Assembly (NCBI GenBank): GCA_029942245.1
Contig: JAOZTN010000083.1
Location: 1 to 13,497, forward strand
Reading direction: 5' to 3'
From: B18-G4 sp003648575
GTDB taxonomy: Bacteria; Bacteroidota; Bacteroidia; Bacteroidales; B18-G4
Length of the DNA stretch: 13,497 nucleotides
Part shown: piece by piece, positions 1-7,904 of the stretch
Layout: the number at the start of each line of letters is the position of its first letter
Position numbering within the stretch: position 1 is the stretch's first letter
Program-made: the position numbers and the translations under genes
The notes under the pieces: model-generated
What the model saw: the letters and a program-made list of their open reading frames with translations, nothing else
Told to the model about the DNA's origin: nothing
Databases searched by the model: none

Positions 1-1184
1 GAAACAGAAGATCCTCCTGCAGCGGTAAGCTGCTCACTGAGTACTGTTGTACCTGTAGAAGAAACGAGCGAATACGTGAATATGGGAATACGAGAATACG
101 GGCTTTCAAAATAGAGTCTTAGCTCATCTCTAACAGGGTTCGAATATCGAATATCAAATGTCGAATATCGAATATCGTTCACGCCCATATCTTTACCTAC
201 CAGCAGGTCCATCATCACCGGCAGATGATCACTCATGCCTTGCAGGGCATCGATAATGTATGCAGGGAGGCTGGTGTTGGGTGGGTTTGAGATGGAGCCG
301 TTGAAACGCTGACCATCCTGCCCCAGGGCCAAATAGCTCTCGTCAATATATTCTATTCTGTCGGTCTCGTCATGAATGGCTGTGTTCATCATGATAAAAT
401 CAAAGCGATCATCCATGCCACCGCTGGCACCGCAATTGCCTGACTGGGCAGTCCTGGTCGACTGTGTATGCACCTGGCGATATGAAGAATTGTTGTGCCA
501 CTCGCCAATGGTATTCACTGGATCGTAAAACCTGAATACCGGGTCGTTGTTATTGATCATCAATTGAAAACCTTCCTCTGAAGCCAAATAAAAGTTAAAA
601 TCGCCCATAAAAAGGTAATTCCCGGAGGATGCGTTTGCTTCGAGGTAGTTCAGTGAATTCTCCACCATAAGGGCACGCATGTCTTCATTCGTCTGACCCT
701 GGCTCGACTTAAGGTGGGCTACAACACAATTCAGGAAAATGGTATCTCCCTCTTCCAGGCCTGCATTGAGCGAATACAAACGGTAAATATCTATGTCGCG
801 GACATTGCTCTGCGCAACTGCCTGTGAGTGTAAGGCCAGCTTCTCGGTGTTATAATATAGCTGGTTCACAATACTTGCCTGCGCAATGTTTGGGGCCTGT
901 GCTATGCCAAACAGTGCATATCCGGCCTGGTTCATCACCTCGTTCAGCATGCGCTGCTGAAAATTAGACTGATACGACATCTCATTCACTGTGATGATAT
1001 CAGGTTTGGTATAAGTAAGAATGGTCCTCATATAGGCATCCTTCTGATCGGTGTTATTCGTGGTCTCGCTGCAAAAAGCCGAATTACCGTAATACAAAAG
1101 ATTGTAATGCATCACACGGATGGTGTCCTGGGCGGATAGAAACTGGACAATTACAACTAAAAGAAGTGATGTTAGTAAACGCAT
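1..1184 (-). CDS. Secreted endonuclease/exonuclease/phosphatase-fold protein, 3' end outside window
   Basis: My translation from the ATG at 1184-1182 gives 394 residues, still open at the window edge. Residues 1-18 form a signal peptide (charged start, hydrophobic core, LSA before QD), so the product is exported. The body has the EEP superfamily landmarks in order: N28 (HYN), E68 (VNEM), H157 (VAHLKS), GDFN at 194-197 and SDHLP at 318-322, so the metal-dependent phosphoesterase site looks intact. The substrate could be nucleic acid or a phosphorylated small molecule; I cannot tell. From about residue 348 an SNPVRDELRL stretch resembles the start of a type IX secretion C-terminal sorting domain, which would carry the protein to the surface. 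Two short DNA repeats are read through in frame just before and inside this tail. No convincing promoter was seen upstream. Confidence 0.87.
   Translation of the reverse strand, partial: MRLLTSLLLVVIVQFLSAQDTIRVMHYNLLYYGNSAFCSETTNNTDQKDAYMRTILTYTKPDIITVNEMSYQSNFQQRMLNEVMNQAGYALFGIAQAPNIAQASIVNQLYYNTEKLALHSQAVAQSNVRDIDIYRLYSLNAGLEEGDTIFLNCVVAHLKSSQGQTNEDMRALMVENSLNYLEANASSGNYLFMGDFNFYLASEEGFQLMINNNDPVFRFYDPVNTIGEWHNNSSYRQVHTQSTRTAQSGNCGASGGMDDRFDFIMMNTAIHDETDRIEYIDESYLALGQDGQRFNGSISNPPNTSLPAYIIDALQGMSDHLPVMMDLLVGKDMGVNDIRYSTFDIRYSNPVRDELRLYFESPYSRIPIFTYSLVSSTGTTVLSEQLTAAGGSSV
71..102. repeat. Short imperfect tandem repeat (GAATACG type) inside CDS
   Basis: The stretch contains successive imperfect copies of a GAATACG/GAATATG unit. 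On the minus strand it is read in frame as SPYSRIPIFTYS in the presumed C-terminal sorting domain of the nuclease-like protein. It resembles simple interspersed repeats I know from Bacteroidota genomes, but copy number elsewhere in the genome cannot be seen here. Confidence 0.55.
141..177. repeat. Tandem repeat (CGAATAT type) inside CDS
   Basis: The unit CGAATAT occurs four times, in two pairs separated by CAAATGT. On the minus strand it encodes two copies of DIRYS in the linker between the EEP catalytic domain and the presumed type IX sorting tail. The unit is low-complexity and is probably a member of a dispersed repeat family that inserted in frame. Confidence 0.75.
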
Positions 1185-1211
1185 GGAGCGAATTTATAAC
1201 TTTTCCTTAAT

Positions 1212-1242
1212 GTTTTGAGTTTTGAGTTTTAAGTTTTGAATT
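1212..1242 (+). repeat. Left terminal inverted repeat of IVS-like element
   Basis: This 31-bp arm of GTTTTGAG-type units is complementary to 1693-1723 except at one position. In a transcript crossing the element, the two arms could form a nearly perfect 31-bp RNA duplex, a possible RNase III substrate. Confidence 0.85.
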
Positions 1243-1334
1243 AAATAATTAAAAATCTCAAAATCAAAATTTCTCGCATTCTGAATGGGGACATTATTCC
1301 AATTTCGGTATTAATAGTTATAAAGAACTATCAA

Positions 1335-1688
1335 ATGAAAAAGAGCAAAATAATGGAAATGTCACTACGATTCTCTTTTAGCTCAATTAAACTTTATAAG
1401 GAGTTAATACGGCAAAAAGAATTTATTATTTCCAAACAGTTTCTGAGATCTGCAACCAGCATTGGAGCGAATGTTTTTGAGGCATCTGCTGCCAGCAGTA
1501 GAAAGGATTTCATTAACAAAATGACCATTGCATCCAAAGAAGCCCGTGAATCATATTATTGGTTGATCCTTCTGAAAGAAGGTAAATTAGTAAATGTCAG
1601 TGTTGAGGTTCAGATTGATGATATCCGCAATATTATAAATGTTTTAACAGCCATTGTAAAGACAACAAAAGAAAGTCTCAATTCCTAA
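1335..1688 (+). CDS. Four helix bundle protein (23S rRNA intervening-sequence protein family)
   Basis: This 117-residue, largely helical protein fits the family's usual 110-130 residues. The diagnostic central block, FLRSATSIGANVFEA (about 37-51), is followed by KDFINKMTIASKEARES and YYWLILL, as in IVS-encoded and stand-alone four-helix-bundle proteins. Members related to the bacterial Avd protein form basic oligomers that bind nucleic acid; the cellular role of stand-alone copies is unknown. The gene starts at an ATG preceded by a small stem (ATAGTT 1314-1319 with AACTAT 1326-1331) and fills the space between the inverted repeats at 1212-1242 and 1693-1723. It is visibly more AT-rich than gatDE beside it. 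It converges with gatD, whose stop lies 53 bp downstream. No TAnnTTTG promoter box was seen. Confidence 0.9.
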   Translation: MKKSKIMEMSLRFSFSSIKLYKELIRQKEFIISKQFLRSATSIGANVFEASAASSRKDFINKMTIASKEARESYYWLILLKEGKLVNVSVEVQIDDIRNIINVLTAIVKTTKESLNS

Positions 1689-1692
1689 AAAC

Positions 1693-1723
1693 AATTCAAA
1701 ACTTAAAACCCAAAACTCAAAAC
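1693..1723 (-). repeat. Right terminal inverted repeat of IVS-like element
   Basis: This arm begins 4 bp after the stop codon of the four-helix-bundle gene and is the inverted partner of 1212-1242. A direct relative of this arm, in the same orientation, lies at 9827-9858. Confidence 0.85.
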
Positions 1724-1741
1724 TATAAAAAGTGAAGTAGT

Positions 1742-3127
1742 TTATTTGTGCACTTTACGTATGAAATCTTCCACTTCCGGCACGCCGCCCTGGTACACCA
1801 GGTAGCCATTATACGGCTCGCGGCGGGTGATCTCGTCGTTGATAGGTGTAAGCATCATGCGTTTAACCTCTTCAGGGTCGTCGGTCTGTCCGAGGATCCA
1901 GCTGAGCTTAACCCAGGCCACTTCGGGAAGCATATTGCCTGCCGGAATGATGCCCTTGGCCATCATATCCCTTCCGGTATCGTACACAAACATATGCACA
2001 TATCCCCAGAGGGTCTGCAGGGTCATATACATGTGCACGCCTTTGGCATGCGCCCTTTCTATGGCGGGATAAAGTCCTTTGTTCACATGCCCCAGTCCTG
2101 TACCTACGATGATCACGCCTTTGTATCCGGCATCCACCAACGCATCCAGGGTATCGGGCTTCATGCCGGGATAATAATACAGCATCGTCACATCATCGCT
2201 GAAATAGGGCTTGATGGTAACATTGCGGTCTTTACGGCGATGGTTATATTCCTTATGTATCGGAAGGATCTCCTTGCGGCTGATCCGTGCTACCGGGGTA
2301 GCACCGATGGTACGGAAGGTAGAGCGGTAGCTGGAGTGCATCTTCCGCACCCGGGTGCCTTTGTGCAGCAATCCGTATTCGTCGGAAGTAGGTCCGAACA
2401 TACAAACCAGGACTTCGGCTATATCGGAATGCCCGGCGGCTTTCATGGCATGCATGAGGTTGAGGGCAGCATCGGATGATGGCCTGTCGGAAGAACGCTG
2501 TGATCCTACCAGTATGATGGGTACAGGAGAATTTTGCACCATAAATGTGAGTGCCGCACCGGTATGGTGCAGTGTGTCGGTACCGTGTCCGATCACGATG
2601 CCGTCGATTCCGTTTTCGATCTCTTTACCTATGGACACGGCCAGTTTTTTGTATTGCTCCGGGCCCATGTTTTCGCTGAAGACGGCAAAAACCTTCTCGG
2701 TGTCGAGGTTACAGATGTCGGCCAGTTCGGGCACTGCACCATACAGCTCGCCCGGCGAGAAGGCCGGTATAACGGCCCCGGTGCGGTAGTCGAGACGCGA
2801 AGCGATGGTACCACCTGTACCAAACAGCTTCACATATGGCAATCCTTCGGTAACCGGAAACTGCTTTTCGGGGATCTTGTAGTTGGCCTTCTTATAGCCT
2901 GTCTCCTTCATGCCGGTGATGGTCTTAATGTCGATGCCCACATTATATCCTGTCGGAATTTTCAGCACGATATGCTGGTCATCGTCATTCTCAGCCCTGG
3001 GAAGTACTGTCCCGGTGAAAGTACCACGGGTAGTTTCCACAACGGTCTGTCCCCACACACGGGTTTTGTATTTCTTTAAGACGTCCAGCGCCTCTCCCTT
3101 ATAACCTTGAAAAAAGTCGTCGCTCAT
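1742..3127 (-). CDS. gatD: Archaeal-type Glu-tRNA(Gln) amidotransferase subunit D
   Basis: This is the glutaminase/asparaginase-like subunit that releases ammonia for converting Glu-tRNA(Gln) to Gln-tRNA(Gln) with GatE. The 461 residues match archaeal GatD in build. An N-terminal GatD-specific domain (about 1-90, with KYKTRVWGQTVVETTRGTFTG) is followed by an L-asparaginase fold. The catalytic set is present: Thr107 in GTGGTIAS, Thr183-Asp184 in GHGTDTLHHTG, and Lys262 in GTRVRKMHSS. Plain bacterial asparaginases lack the N-terminal domain and are shorter (about 330-350). The gene starts at an ATG 13 bp after the stop of gatE, so the two are co-transcribed and stoichiometric expression is likely. 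The pair is considered characteristic of Archaea, so its presence among Bacteroidota genes is notable. Several long open frames on the opposite strand are composition shadows. Confidence 0.95.
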   Translation of the reverse strand: MSDDFFQGYKGEALDVLKKYKTRVWGQTVVETTRGTFTGTVLPRAENDDDQHIVLKIPTGYNVGIDIKTITGMKETGYKKANYKIPEKQFPVTEGLPYVKLFGTGGTIASRLDYRTGAVIPAFSPGELYGAVPELADICNLDTEKVFAVFSENMGPEQYKKLAVSIGKEIENGIDGIVIGHGTDTLHHTGAALTFMVQNSPVPIILVGSQRSSDRPSSDAALNLMHAMKAAGHSDIAEVLVCMFGPTSDEYGLLHKGTRVRKMHSSYRSTFRTIGATPVARISRKEILPIHKEYNHRRKDRNVTIKPYFSDDVTMLYYYPGMKPDTLDALVDAGYKGVIIVGTGLGHVNKGLYPAIERAHAKGVHMYMTLQTLWGYVHMFVYDTGRDMMAKGIIPAGNMLPEVAWVKLSWILGQTDDPEEVKRMMLTPINDEITRREPYNGYLVYQGGVPEVEDFIRKVHK

Positions 3128-3140
3128 GGTCTTGCGTTTC

Positions 3141-5111
3141 TTAGTTTTTAGCGTTCACCTGTTTGTATAATGCTTTCATGCTCATATTGCCACGTGCGAT
3201 CTTACGCAACTCACCCATGATCCAGTCTGTCTCATCTTTCTTTTCCCTGGAGCGGCCTATCTCACCAAACTTTTCGTGCAGGAATGGGATCCTGGCCAGG
3301 ATGTCGCTCTCCGGCACCCGCTTGAAGTTGATAGAGGTCAGGACAGACTCAAAGTCCATCTTCGGATGCTCATAAATTACCGGCAACATATGCACGGACA
3401 GCTCTGCATCCAGCTTCTCATCGAGCAGGTATTTGAACATAGAATAGATCAACTCATAGTTGAACTCCGCCGAAGGAGTATAATGTCCTTCCACGTACTT
3501 CAGTCGGTGTCCGAAAAATGTCCCTACCATCACCGGATCCAGTTTGAGGTCTTTGATGATCTTTTCGATCAACAGGAAATGATTTCGTACGAATAAATAA
3601 GTATGGGTGTCTTCGGGGATATTCCATTTCTGAAGCTGATGGTAGCGGTCGATCACATCCGAGGGCAATTGCTTACGCAAGGATTCAATCTGCGCTTCTT
3701 CCAGCGGCTTGGGTGGGGTATCGGTATCAGGATACATCCTGTCGGCTCCGGGCAGCACCCTTTCAAAAATGGTAGTACCATCCTCAAATGATTTGCGGGT
3801 CTCATTGGGAATGCTGTCAAAGGCCATAAGGCAACGCTCTTCTATGGTCTCAAGGGCCGTTTTTACATCGTCTTCAGGTCCCCAGAAGACCACTTGGGCA
3901 TCCTCGTCCCCTGCCTTGAATTCTTTTTTGATCTTGTTCCAGTCGGCAGCTGAGATTGCCCCGTCGACAGCTTCGCTATGTGTCATGTTCGGCTTTTCGA
4001 GACATGCGATCACTTTAAGGCGATCGGTGATCTCGTCAGCAAATATCTTTCCGGGCTGGGTAAAATGTGATAAAATGCCTTTAAATCCCGGCAGGTTAAC
4101 GGCCACGATATGGTAATGAAGTTGCTTAGCATCCTTGAGCGGCGTATAGCCAAATTTATAGGTATGAAAGTTCAGCTTCCTGTGCTTCATTTTCCATTTA
4201 GCACCATCTGCTTTCGCATTCAGCAGCTTCTTCACATTCAGGAGTGCCCACTGCCTGAACGCTTCGACATGGGTCAGCTCGGGAATCCACTTGCCATGTG
4301 CCACTCCTTTGATCTCAACGCGTGTACCACCCTTACAGCTCACATTCACATCCTGGCGTCCGGCACCAATGCCTGTCCTCACCTTGCCCGTGCTCCTGTT
4401 CAAGAAGCGGATATAATCGCATGCTTCCTTCACCTCATCGGGATTTACGCAGTCCGGGTAAGTCACCGTTTCGATCAGGGGCATCCCCAGTCGGTCGGTC
4501 TGGTAGGTCCTGACATGTCCAATATCTGAAATTTCCCGGCAGGAGTCTTCCTCCAGGCTGAGTTGTATAAGCCTGATCTTTTTATTCTTAAGGGGTAACT
4601 CCCCTTCTACCCCGATGATAGCGGTCCGCTGAAAACCTGTCGGGATGCTGCCATCGAGATACTGTTTCCTGGTTACATGCACCTCGCCAACGATATTTAG
4701 CTTTGAAAGCAGGGAGATCTCGATAGAGATATCAAGGGCTTCCTGGTTGATGGGAAAGGGAGGGGTATCGTCAACATCGTAGGTACAGGCCGTATTGTTG
4801 TTGATACGGTAGATGATCTCTTTTCGGGTTTTGAACTCCATCAAGGCTGTGCCATCGTATTCGCCCAGTTCTGAAAGGGTTGGACGCATATGGCGGATCA
4901 GCTCCGCATCATAATCCTCAAACTTATTATAGCGCCCTGCAGGGCAGCGGCAAAAGAGCTTCTCCTTTGTCTTCAGCTGCTGGTGAACCTCCAGTCCGGA
5001 CATAAAACCAATACGGTCGTAATCGGCCTGGGTCGCTTCTTTTCTGGGAACATATCCGATCTGTTCTCTGGTCTGATTGTAATTCTCTTCAGGATCGAAA
5101 TTCTTTCTCAT
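3141..5111 (-). CDS. gatE: Archaeal-type Glu-tRNA(Gln) amidotransferase subunit E
   Basis: This is the tRNA-binding kinase/transamidase subunit, partner of GatD. From the ATG at 5111 it has 656 residues. The GatB/GatE cradle starts with GFMSGLEVHQQLKTKEKLFC (about 35-54), with the CRCP cysteines at 54 and 56, and includes LEEDS and the RTGIGAGRQDVNVS block (245-258). The GAD domain, an AspRS-like insertion present in GatE but absent from bacterial GatB, follows at about 315-425, and a helical plus YqeY-like tail ends the protein (about 500-656). A longer frame opening at a TTG at 5147 was rejected because that TTG lies inside a TAnnTTTG promoter box. The GAD domain excludes GatB. Whether this enzyme replaces GlnRS or GatCAB in this organism cannot be judged here. 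Confidence 0.95.
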   Translation of the reverse strand: MRKNFDPEENYNQTREQIGYVPRKEATQADYDRIGFMSGLEVHQQLKTKEKLFCRCPAGRYNKFEDYDAELIRHMRPTLSELGEYDGTALMEFKTRKEIIYRINNNTACTYDVDDTPPFPINQEALDISIEISLLSKLNIVGEVHVTRKQYLDGSIPTGFQRTAIIGVEGELPLKNKKIRLIQLSLEEDSCREISDIGHVRTYQTDRLGMPLIETVTYPDCVNPDEVKEACDYIRFLNRSTGKVRTGIGAGRQDVNVSCKGGTRVEIKGVAHGKWIPELTHVEAFRQWALLNVKKLLNAKADGAKWKMKHRKLNFHTYKFGYTPLKDAKQLHYHIVAVNLPGFKGILSHFTQPGKIFADEITDRLKVIACLEKPNMTHSEAVDGAISAADWNKIKKEFKAGDEDAQVVFWGPEDDVKTALETIEERCLMAFDSIPNETRKSFEDGTTIFERVLPGADRMYPDTDTPPKPLEEAQIESLRKQLPSDVIDRYHQLQKWNIPEDTHTYLFVRNHFLLIEKIIKDLKLDPVMVGTFFGHRLKYVEGHYTPSAEFNYELIYSMFKYLLDEKLDAELSVHMLPVIYEHPKMDFESVLTSINFKRVPESDILARIPFLHEKFGEIGRSREKKDETDWIMGELRKIARGNMSMKALYKQVNAKN

Positions 5112-5144
5112 CGAATTGATTCGTTGGTGAGTGTATAGCGTTCG

Positions 5145-5152
5145 CAAATGTA
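5145..5152 (-). promoter_or_regulatory. Bacteroidota-type -7 promoter box for gatE-gatD
   Basis: On the minus strand the octamer TACATTTG fits the Bacteroidota primary-sigma -7 consensus TAnnTTTG exactly. It lies 33 bp upstream of the gatE ATG, giving a leader of roughly 25 nt. No clear TTG -33 element was seen at the usual spacing. It shows that gatED has a bacterial-style promoter of its own, independent of the upstream steroid operon. Confidence 0.55.
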
Positions 5153-5196
5153 AAAATAATCCTTAGATGATGTTGGAATATTGCTGATGAATTATG

Positions 5197-5267
5197 CACC
5201 TCACCCCCTGGCCCCCTCTCCTCGAGGAGAGGGGGAAAAGGGGGAAGGGGGCCGGGGGGTGAGGTGT
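5197..5267. repeat. GC-rich palindromic repeat (CACCTCACCCCC hairpin)
   Basis: The ends CACCTCACCCCC and GGGGGGTGAGGTG are inverted, and the centre GGCCCCCTCTCCTCGAGGAG is nearly palindromic. The right arm carries an extra run of about 16 bp (GGGGGAAAAGGGGGAA-like), as if an internal block had duplicated. It lies between the stop of the 5alpha-reductase and the gatE promoter. The minus strand lacks a T-tract after it, so it is not a textbook terminator for the upstream operon, although so strong a hairpin may still protect mRNA ends or block readthrough. It resembles a dispersed palindrome common in Bacteroidota. Confidence 0.8.
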
Positions 5268-5275
5268 ATAGATTT

Positions 5276-6034
5276 TTATAAGATCCCCGGAAAAATCGCC
5301 TTTCTGTTTTTGGGATAATCCTCAAAATGCGATTTATACCACTTATGGTGATCCAGTGCACGTGGTACGAGGTTGGCGAAGGTCCAGACAGCGAAGGCGA
5401 CAGCCGGCATATTCCATACCATAATGGCATAGCCTGTCCACTCGATGATCTCCGAAAAGTGGTTCGGGCAGGATATATACCTGAACAGCCCTCCGTATGG
5501 AATCTTGTAGCCGTTGCTGGTAGTATTTCTCAGCCAGATAAGCATATTGTCAGACCTGATGTTATAGCCGATGCCCACACAAAAGATGATGAGGCCCGCA
5601 ATAAATTGAGGACTGGTGAGCCATTCCGCGGTATAGCCATCTGAAAAATATCCCCAGTAGTAACCCAGAAAAAAGCCATTTACCGTATTAAAAAAGATGG
5701 CCATGATCACAATAGCCAGGGGCATTTTCTTTCCACTCGTCCTGAGCCTGAAAGGAAATATCAACACCCTGTTCATGTAATGGATAAGGAATGGCAGGAA
5801 AAGGATCCAGATCACTCTTCGGCTGCTGCCTTCACCGCTAAGGAATATGATGAAGGGTACTAAAAGGGCAGGAAGCTCCATGATGAGCCAGCCCATGCGG
5901 TTGCTGATCATCGGCCCCCAGCTAGTCTTGGAATGCCGTCCATAAGGCGCAGTAACAAACAACAGAAGGATCATTGTGAAGAGGCCAATAATGATCCATC
6001 CCCATATCAGCTGATTAAATAAAACTTCGTTCAT
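5276..6034 (-). CDS. Steroid 5-alpha-reductase family membrane protein (3-oxo-5-alpha-steroid 4-dehydrogenase)
   Basis: Members reduce the C4-C5 double bond of 3-oxo-4-ene steroids with NADPH, giving a flat 5alpha ring junction. The 252-residue protein has the family's length and about six to seven membrane segments. The family blocks are clear: TAPYGR (28-33), MELPALLVP with Glu53, HYMNR with Tyr86, CPNHFSEIIEWTGYA with Asn191, and the C-terminal DHHKWYKSHFEDYPKNRKAI (about 228-247). Glu53, Tyr86, Asn191 and the His pair correspond by position to the catalytic and NADPH/steroid-contacting residues of human SRD5A2. The match is to SRD5A1/SRD5A2/DET2 rather than to polyprenol reductase. The gene follows the 3beta-HSD-type gene by 28 bp on the same strand, so they form an operon. 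A related isoprenoid or sterol side reaction remains possible. Confidence 0.88.
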   Translation of the reverse strand: MNEVLFNQLIWGWIIIGLFTMILLLFVTAPYGRHSKTSWGPMISNRMGWLIMELPALLVPFIIFLSGEGSSRRVIWILFLPFLIHYMNRVLIFPFRLRTSGKKMPLAIVIMAIFFNTVNGFFLGYYWGYFSDGYTAEWLTSPQFIAGLIIFCVGIGYNIRSDNMLIWLRNTTSNGYKIPYGGLFRYISCPNHFSEIIEWTGYAIMVWNMPAVAFAVWTFANLVPRALDHHKWYKSHFEDYPKNRKAIFPGIL

Positions 6035-6062
6035 TATATCAATGTTTCAATGCACACAGGCA

Positions 6063-7097
6063 TCAGGCTTTCGTCTTTTTCTTATAATATTCGGCGGTTA
6101 TTTCAATCGCTTCTTCTTCGCTATACTTTGGTTTGAACCCAAAATGTTCCTCTGCCCTCTTCGAATTAAAGGTAAAGTCGGTGCATGTGTAGTTCACTGC
6201 GAAGCGGCTCAGTCCGGGATTATAACGCTTGAAAGGCCTTACAATAAAAACGATACCCTCTGAAACAGCTCCCATAGCATATGCGATTCCCCTGGGGATC
6301 CAGAGGTTTTTCGGCCAGATCTTATAACCGGCCTTCTGTACGATCGGGTCAAAAAACTTAAAGAAGTTATGCCCTTCATTGTCGGTGATAAGGTAAGCCT
6401 GCCCATGAGGCTTCTTATTCCCATCCATCATCTCTGCCAGTACCTTTACGTGGGCATAGGCCATGTTACCCACAAATACGTGCTGGGCTTTTGACTTTCC
6501 ATTGCCCAGGCGGGCATAGAAACCGGTCTTAGCCATCCCGATCAGGGCATTCATATGATAGGGGTCGGCCGGGCCGTAAATGTCGGAGGGCCTCAGGACT
6601 GCAGTGTGTAAATCATCCCCATTGGCCTCCTTTACCCTCAATTCCCCCAGTACCTTGCTCTGGCAATACATGTTGTGAAACTTCTGAGGATAGGGCTGGC
6701 TGTCGTCGATATCCCGCAGGGGCTTCCCGGTATATACAGAATCCAATGAGCTGGTAAAGACCATGTAATGAATACCCAGTTCCTTGCAGGCCCGGAGGAT
6801 ATTTTCTGTTCCTTTCACGTTCACATCGAATACGTATCCCGGAGGATGGGTACCCCAGTCGATTACAGCGGCAGAATGAATGACTGCATCCATGCCTTCA
6901 CAGGCTTTTCTTACTGATTCATAATCGCGGGTATCACCCTTGATAAAATCTATCGCTTGTTCTCCCTGGTATTCTTTGATATCGAACACCCTGATCTTTG
7001 GTGCTTTGATTGGGGAATCGGCTGCCAACAGTTCTTTTACAATATTACTTCCAAGGAATCCGGAACCTCCGGTGACGAGAATTTTAGGATGATTCAT
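6063..7097 (-). CDS. NAD(P)-dependent 3-beta-hydroxysteroid dehydrogenase-type epimerase/dehydratase (extended SDR)
   Basis: This 344-residue extended short-chain dehydrogenase has TGGSGFLG at 9-16 for the dinucleotide, HSAAVIDWG (about 74-82), a serine in FTSSLDSVY (114-122) and the YxxxK pair Tyr144/Lys148 in MYCQSKVLGE. The pattern of AAVIDWG, the NVKGTENIL block and the SSLDSVY context resembles the 3beta-HSD/sterol-4alpha-carboxylate 3-dehydrogenase branch, whose members oxidise the 3-hydroxyl of sterols. Other extended SDRs, such as dihydroflavonol reductases or sugar epimerases, cannot be excluded from motifs alone. It is the first gene of the leftward arm, with a promoter box about 32 bp upstream of its ATG. 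Its pairing with a 5alpha-reductase supports a steroid substrate: 3beta-OH to 3-oxo, then ring reduction. Confidence 0.82.
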   Translation of the reverse strand: MNHPKILVTGGSGFLGSNIVKELLAADSPIKAPKIRVFDIKEYQGEQAIDFIKGDTRDYESVRKACEGMDAVIHSAAVIDWGTHPPGYVFDVNVKGTENILRACKELGIHYMVFTSSLDSVYTGKPLRDIDDSQPYPQKFHNMYCQSKVLGELRVKEANGDDLHTAVLRPSDIYGPADPYHMNALIGMAKTGFYARLGNGKSKAQHVFVGNMAYAHVKVLAEMMDGNKKPHGQAYLITDNEGHNFFKFFDPIVQKAGYKIWPKNLWIPRGIAYAMGAVSEGIVFIVRPFKRYNPGLSRFAVNYTCTDFTFNSKRAEEHFGFKPKYSEEEAIEITAEYYKKKTKA

Positions 7098-7111
7098 TAA
7101 CTTATTAGATT

Positions 7112-7119
7112 TATATTTG
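7112..7119 (+). promoter_or_regulatory. -7 promoter box for rightward EthD/DUF1214/sulfotransferase/SDR arm
   Basis: TATATTTG matches TAnnTTTG and sits 25 bp before the ATG of the EthD-like gene. No TTG -33 element is visible at the usual distance, so the promoter may be weak or depend on an activator or alternative sigma factor. Confidence 0.45.
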
Positions 7120-7128
7120 CTTGTTAAG

Positions 7129-7136
7129 CAAAGGTA
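7129..7136 (-). promoter_or_regulatory. -7 promoter box for leftward 3beta-HSD/5alpha-reductase operon
   Basis: On the minus strand TACCTTTG matches TAnnTTTG, with a TTG 18 nt further upstream (7155-7157) that could serve as the -33 element. It lies 31 bp before the ATG at 7097. The predicted start site falls beside that of the rightward promoter, and its -33 region lies within the first codons of the EthD-like gene. Confidence 0.5.
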
Positions 7137-7144
7137 AAATATTT

Positions 7145-7803
7145 ATGACCAAATCAATCAATATCATACGAGGCAATAAGAATGAATCTTATGAAGATTT
7201 TCATGAGCGGATCAAGCTACTCATTAGCAATATTATAAAGATTGGTATCGAAAAACTACATTACACCATAAGCCTGGAAAAGCCACCGGGCATATCTGTA
7301 ATTCCCTTCAGCAAAAAGAAGATCGCCCTTATCTCTGTCACCAATAAAGATGATGAATATTTAAGTATTCTGCAGGGAGCTGAGGGCTATGCGGGTACTT
7401 TCAGGGTCACGGAAGCCCTTCCCATAGCCTACGAGAAAAATTGGCCCAAGGGTGAAGCGACGCCGGGCGTTTGCCTGCTTACCCTCTTCCGTCAGAAAAA
7501 AGGAATTGATGCTGATACATTCAAAGAAAGATGGTTTCATGGGCATACACCGCTGACATTGAAGATTCATCCCATTTATCATTATAACCGCAATGAAGTG
7601 ACAGAAAGCATGGGAAACCCACCGGTTTTATACGACGGCATTGTTGAGGAACATTGCCGAACACGAAAGGAGTTGCTGAATCCATTTAAATTTTTTGCGA
7701 AAAGTGGTTTTGCAGTTGTGAATATGATCAAAACTTATTTCGATGTGAAATCATTTATCGATTATAAAAGCATAGAGACTTATCTGGTAGTGGAATATCA
7801 TAT
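7145..7803 (+). CDS. EthD-like (dimeric alpha+beta barrel) protein, 3' end lost in gap
   Basis: From the ATG at 7145, 219 residues are readable before the run of N. Residues 109-150 carry the EthD-type pattern: VCLLTLFRQKKGIDADTF, then KERWFHGHTPLTLKIHP, with the HTP and a final HYNRN. The N-terminal half (about 1-100) may be a second, more divergent copy of the same fold, with FHERIK in the place of the RW helix. EthD-like proteins are small barrels often found beside oxidative degradation genes; most have no established reaction. A TTG in frame at 7121 would overlap the promoter and transcription start, so I prefer the ATG. It heads the rightward arm, so a role with the DUF1214, sulfotransferase and SDR proteins is likely but undefined. 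Confidence 0.72.
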
Positions 7804-7903
7804 NNNNNNNNNNNNNNNNNNNNNNNNNNNNNNNNNNNNNNNNNNNNNNNNNNNNNNNNNNNNNNNNNNNNNNNNNNNNNNNNNNNNNNNNNNNNNNNNN
7901 NNN
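7804..7903. other. Assembly gap (100 N)
   Basis: Exactly 100 undetermined bases, a conventional placeholder for a gap of unknown size. It hides the end of the EthD-like gene and the beginning of the DUF1214 gene, and could hide further genes. The apparent open frame running through it is meaningless. Confidence 0.98.
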
Positions 7904-7904
7904 C

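Larger units (their letters stand above)
1212..1723. mobile_element. IVS-like element: 31-bp terminal inverted repeats around a four-helix-bundle gene
   Basis: Positions 1212-1242 and 1693-1723 are inverted copies matching at 30 of 31 bases (the single mismatch is A1225 against C1710). Each arm is built from AAAACTC/AAAACTT-type units ending in AATTC on the inner side. Between them lies one gene of the 23S rRNA intervening-sequence protein family. Classical 23S IVSs have the same build: complementary ends that fold into a long stem, with the protein gene in the loop. Here the unit sits between two protein-coding genes. No target-site duplication was found outside the arms. Calling it mobile is inference from this architecture. 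Confidence 0.6.
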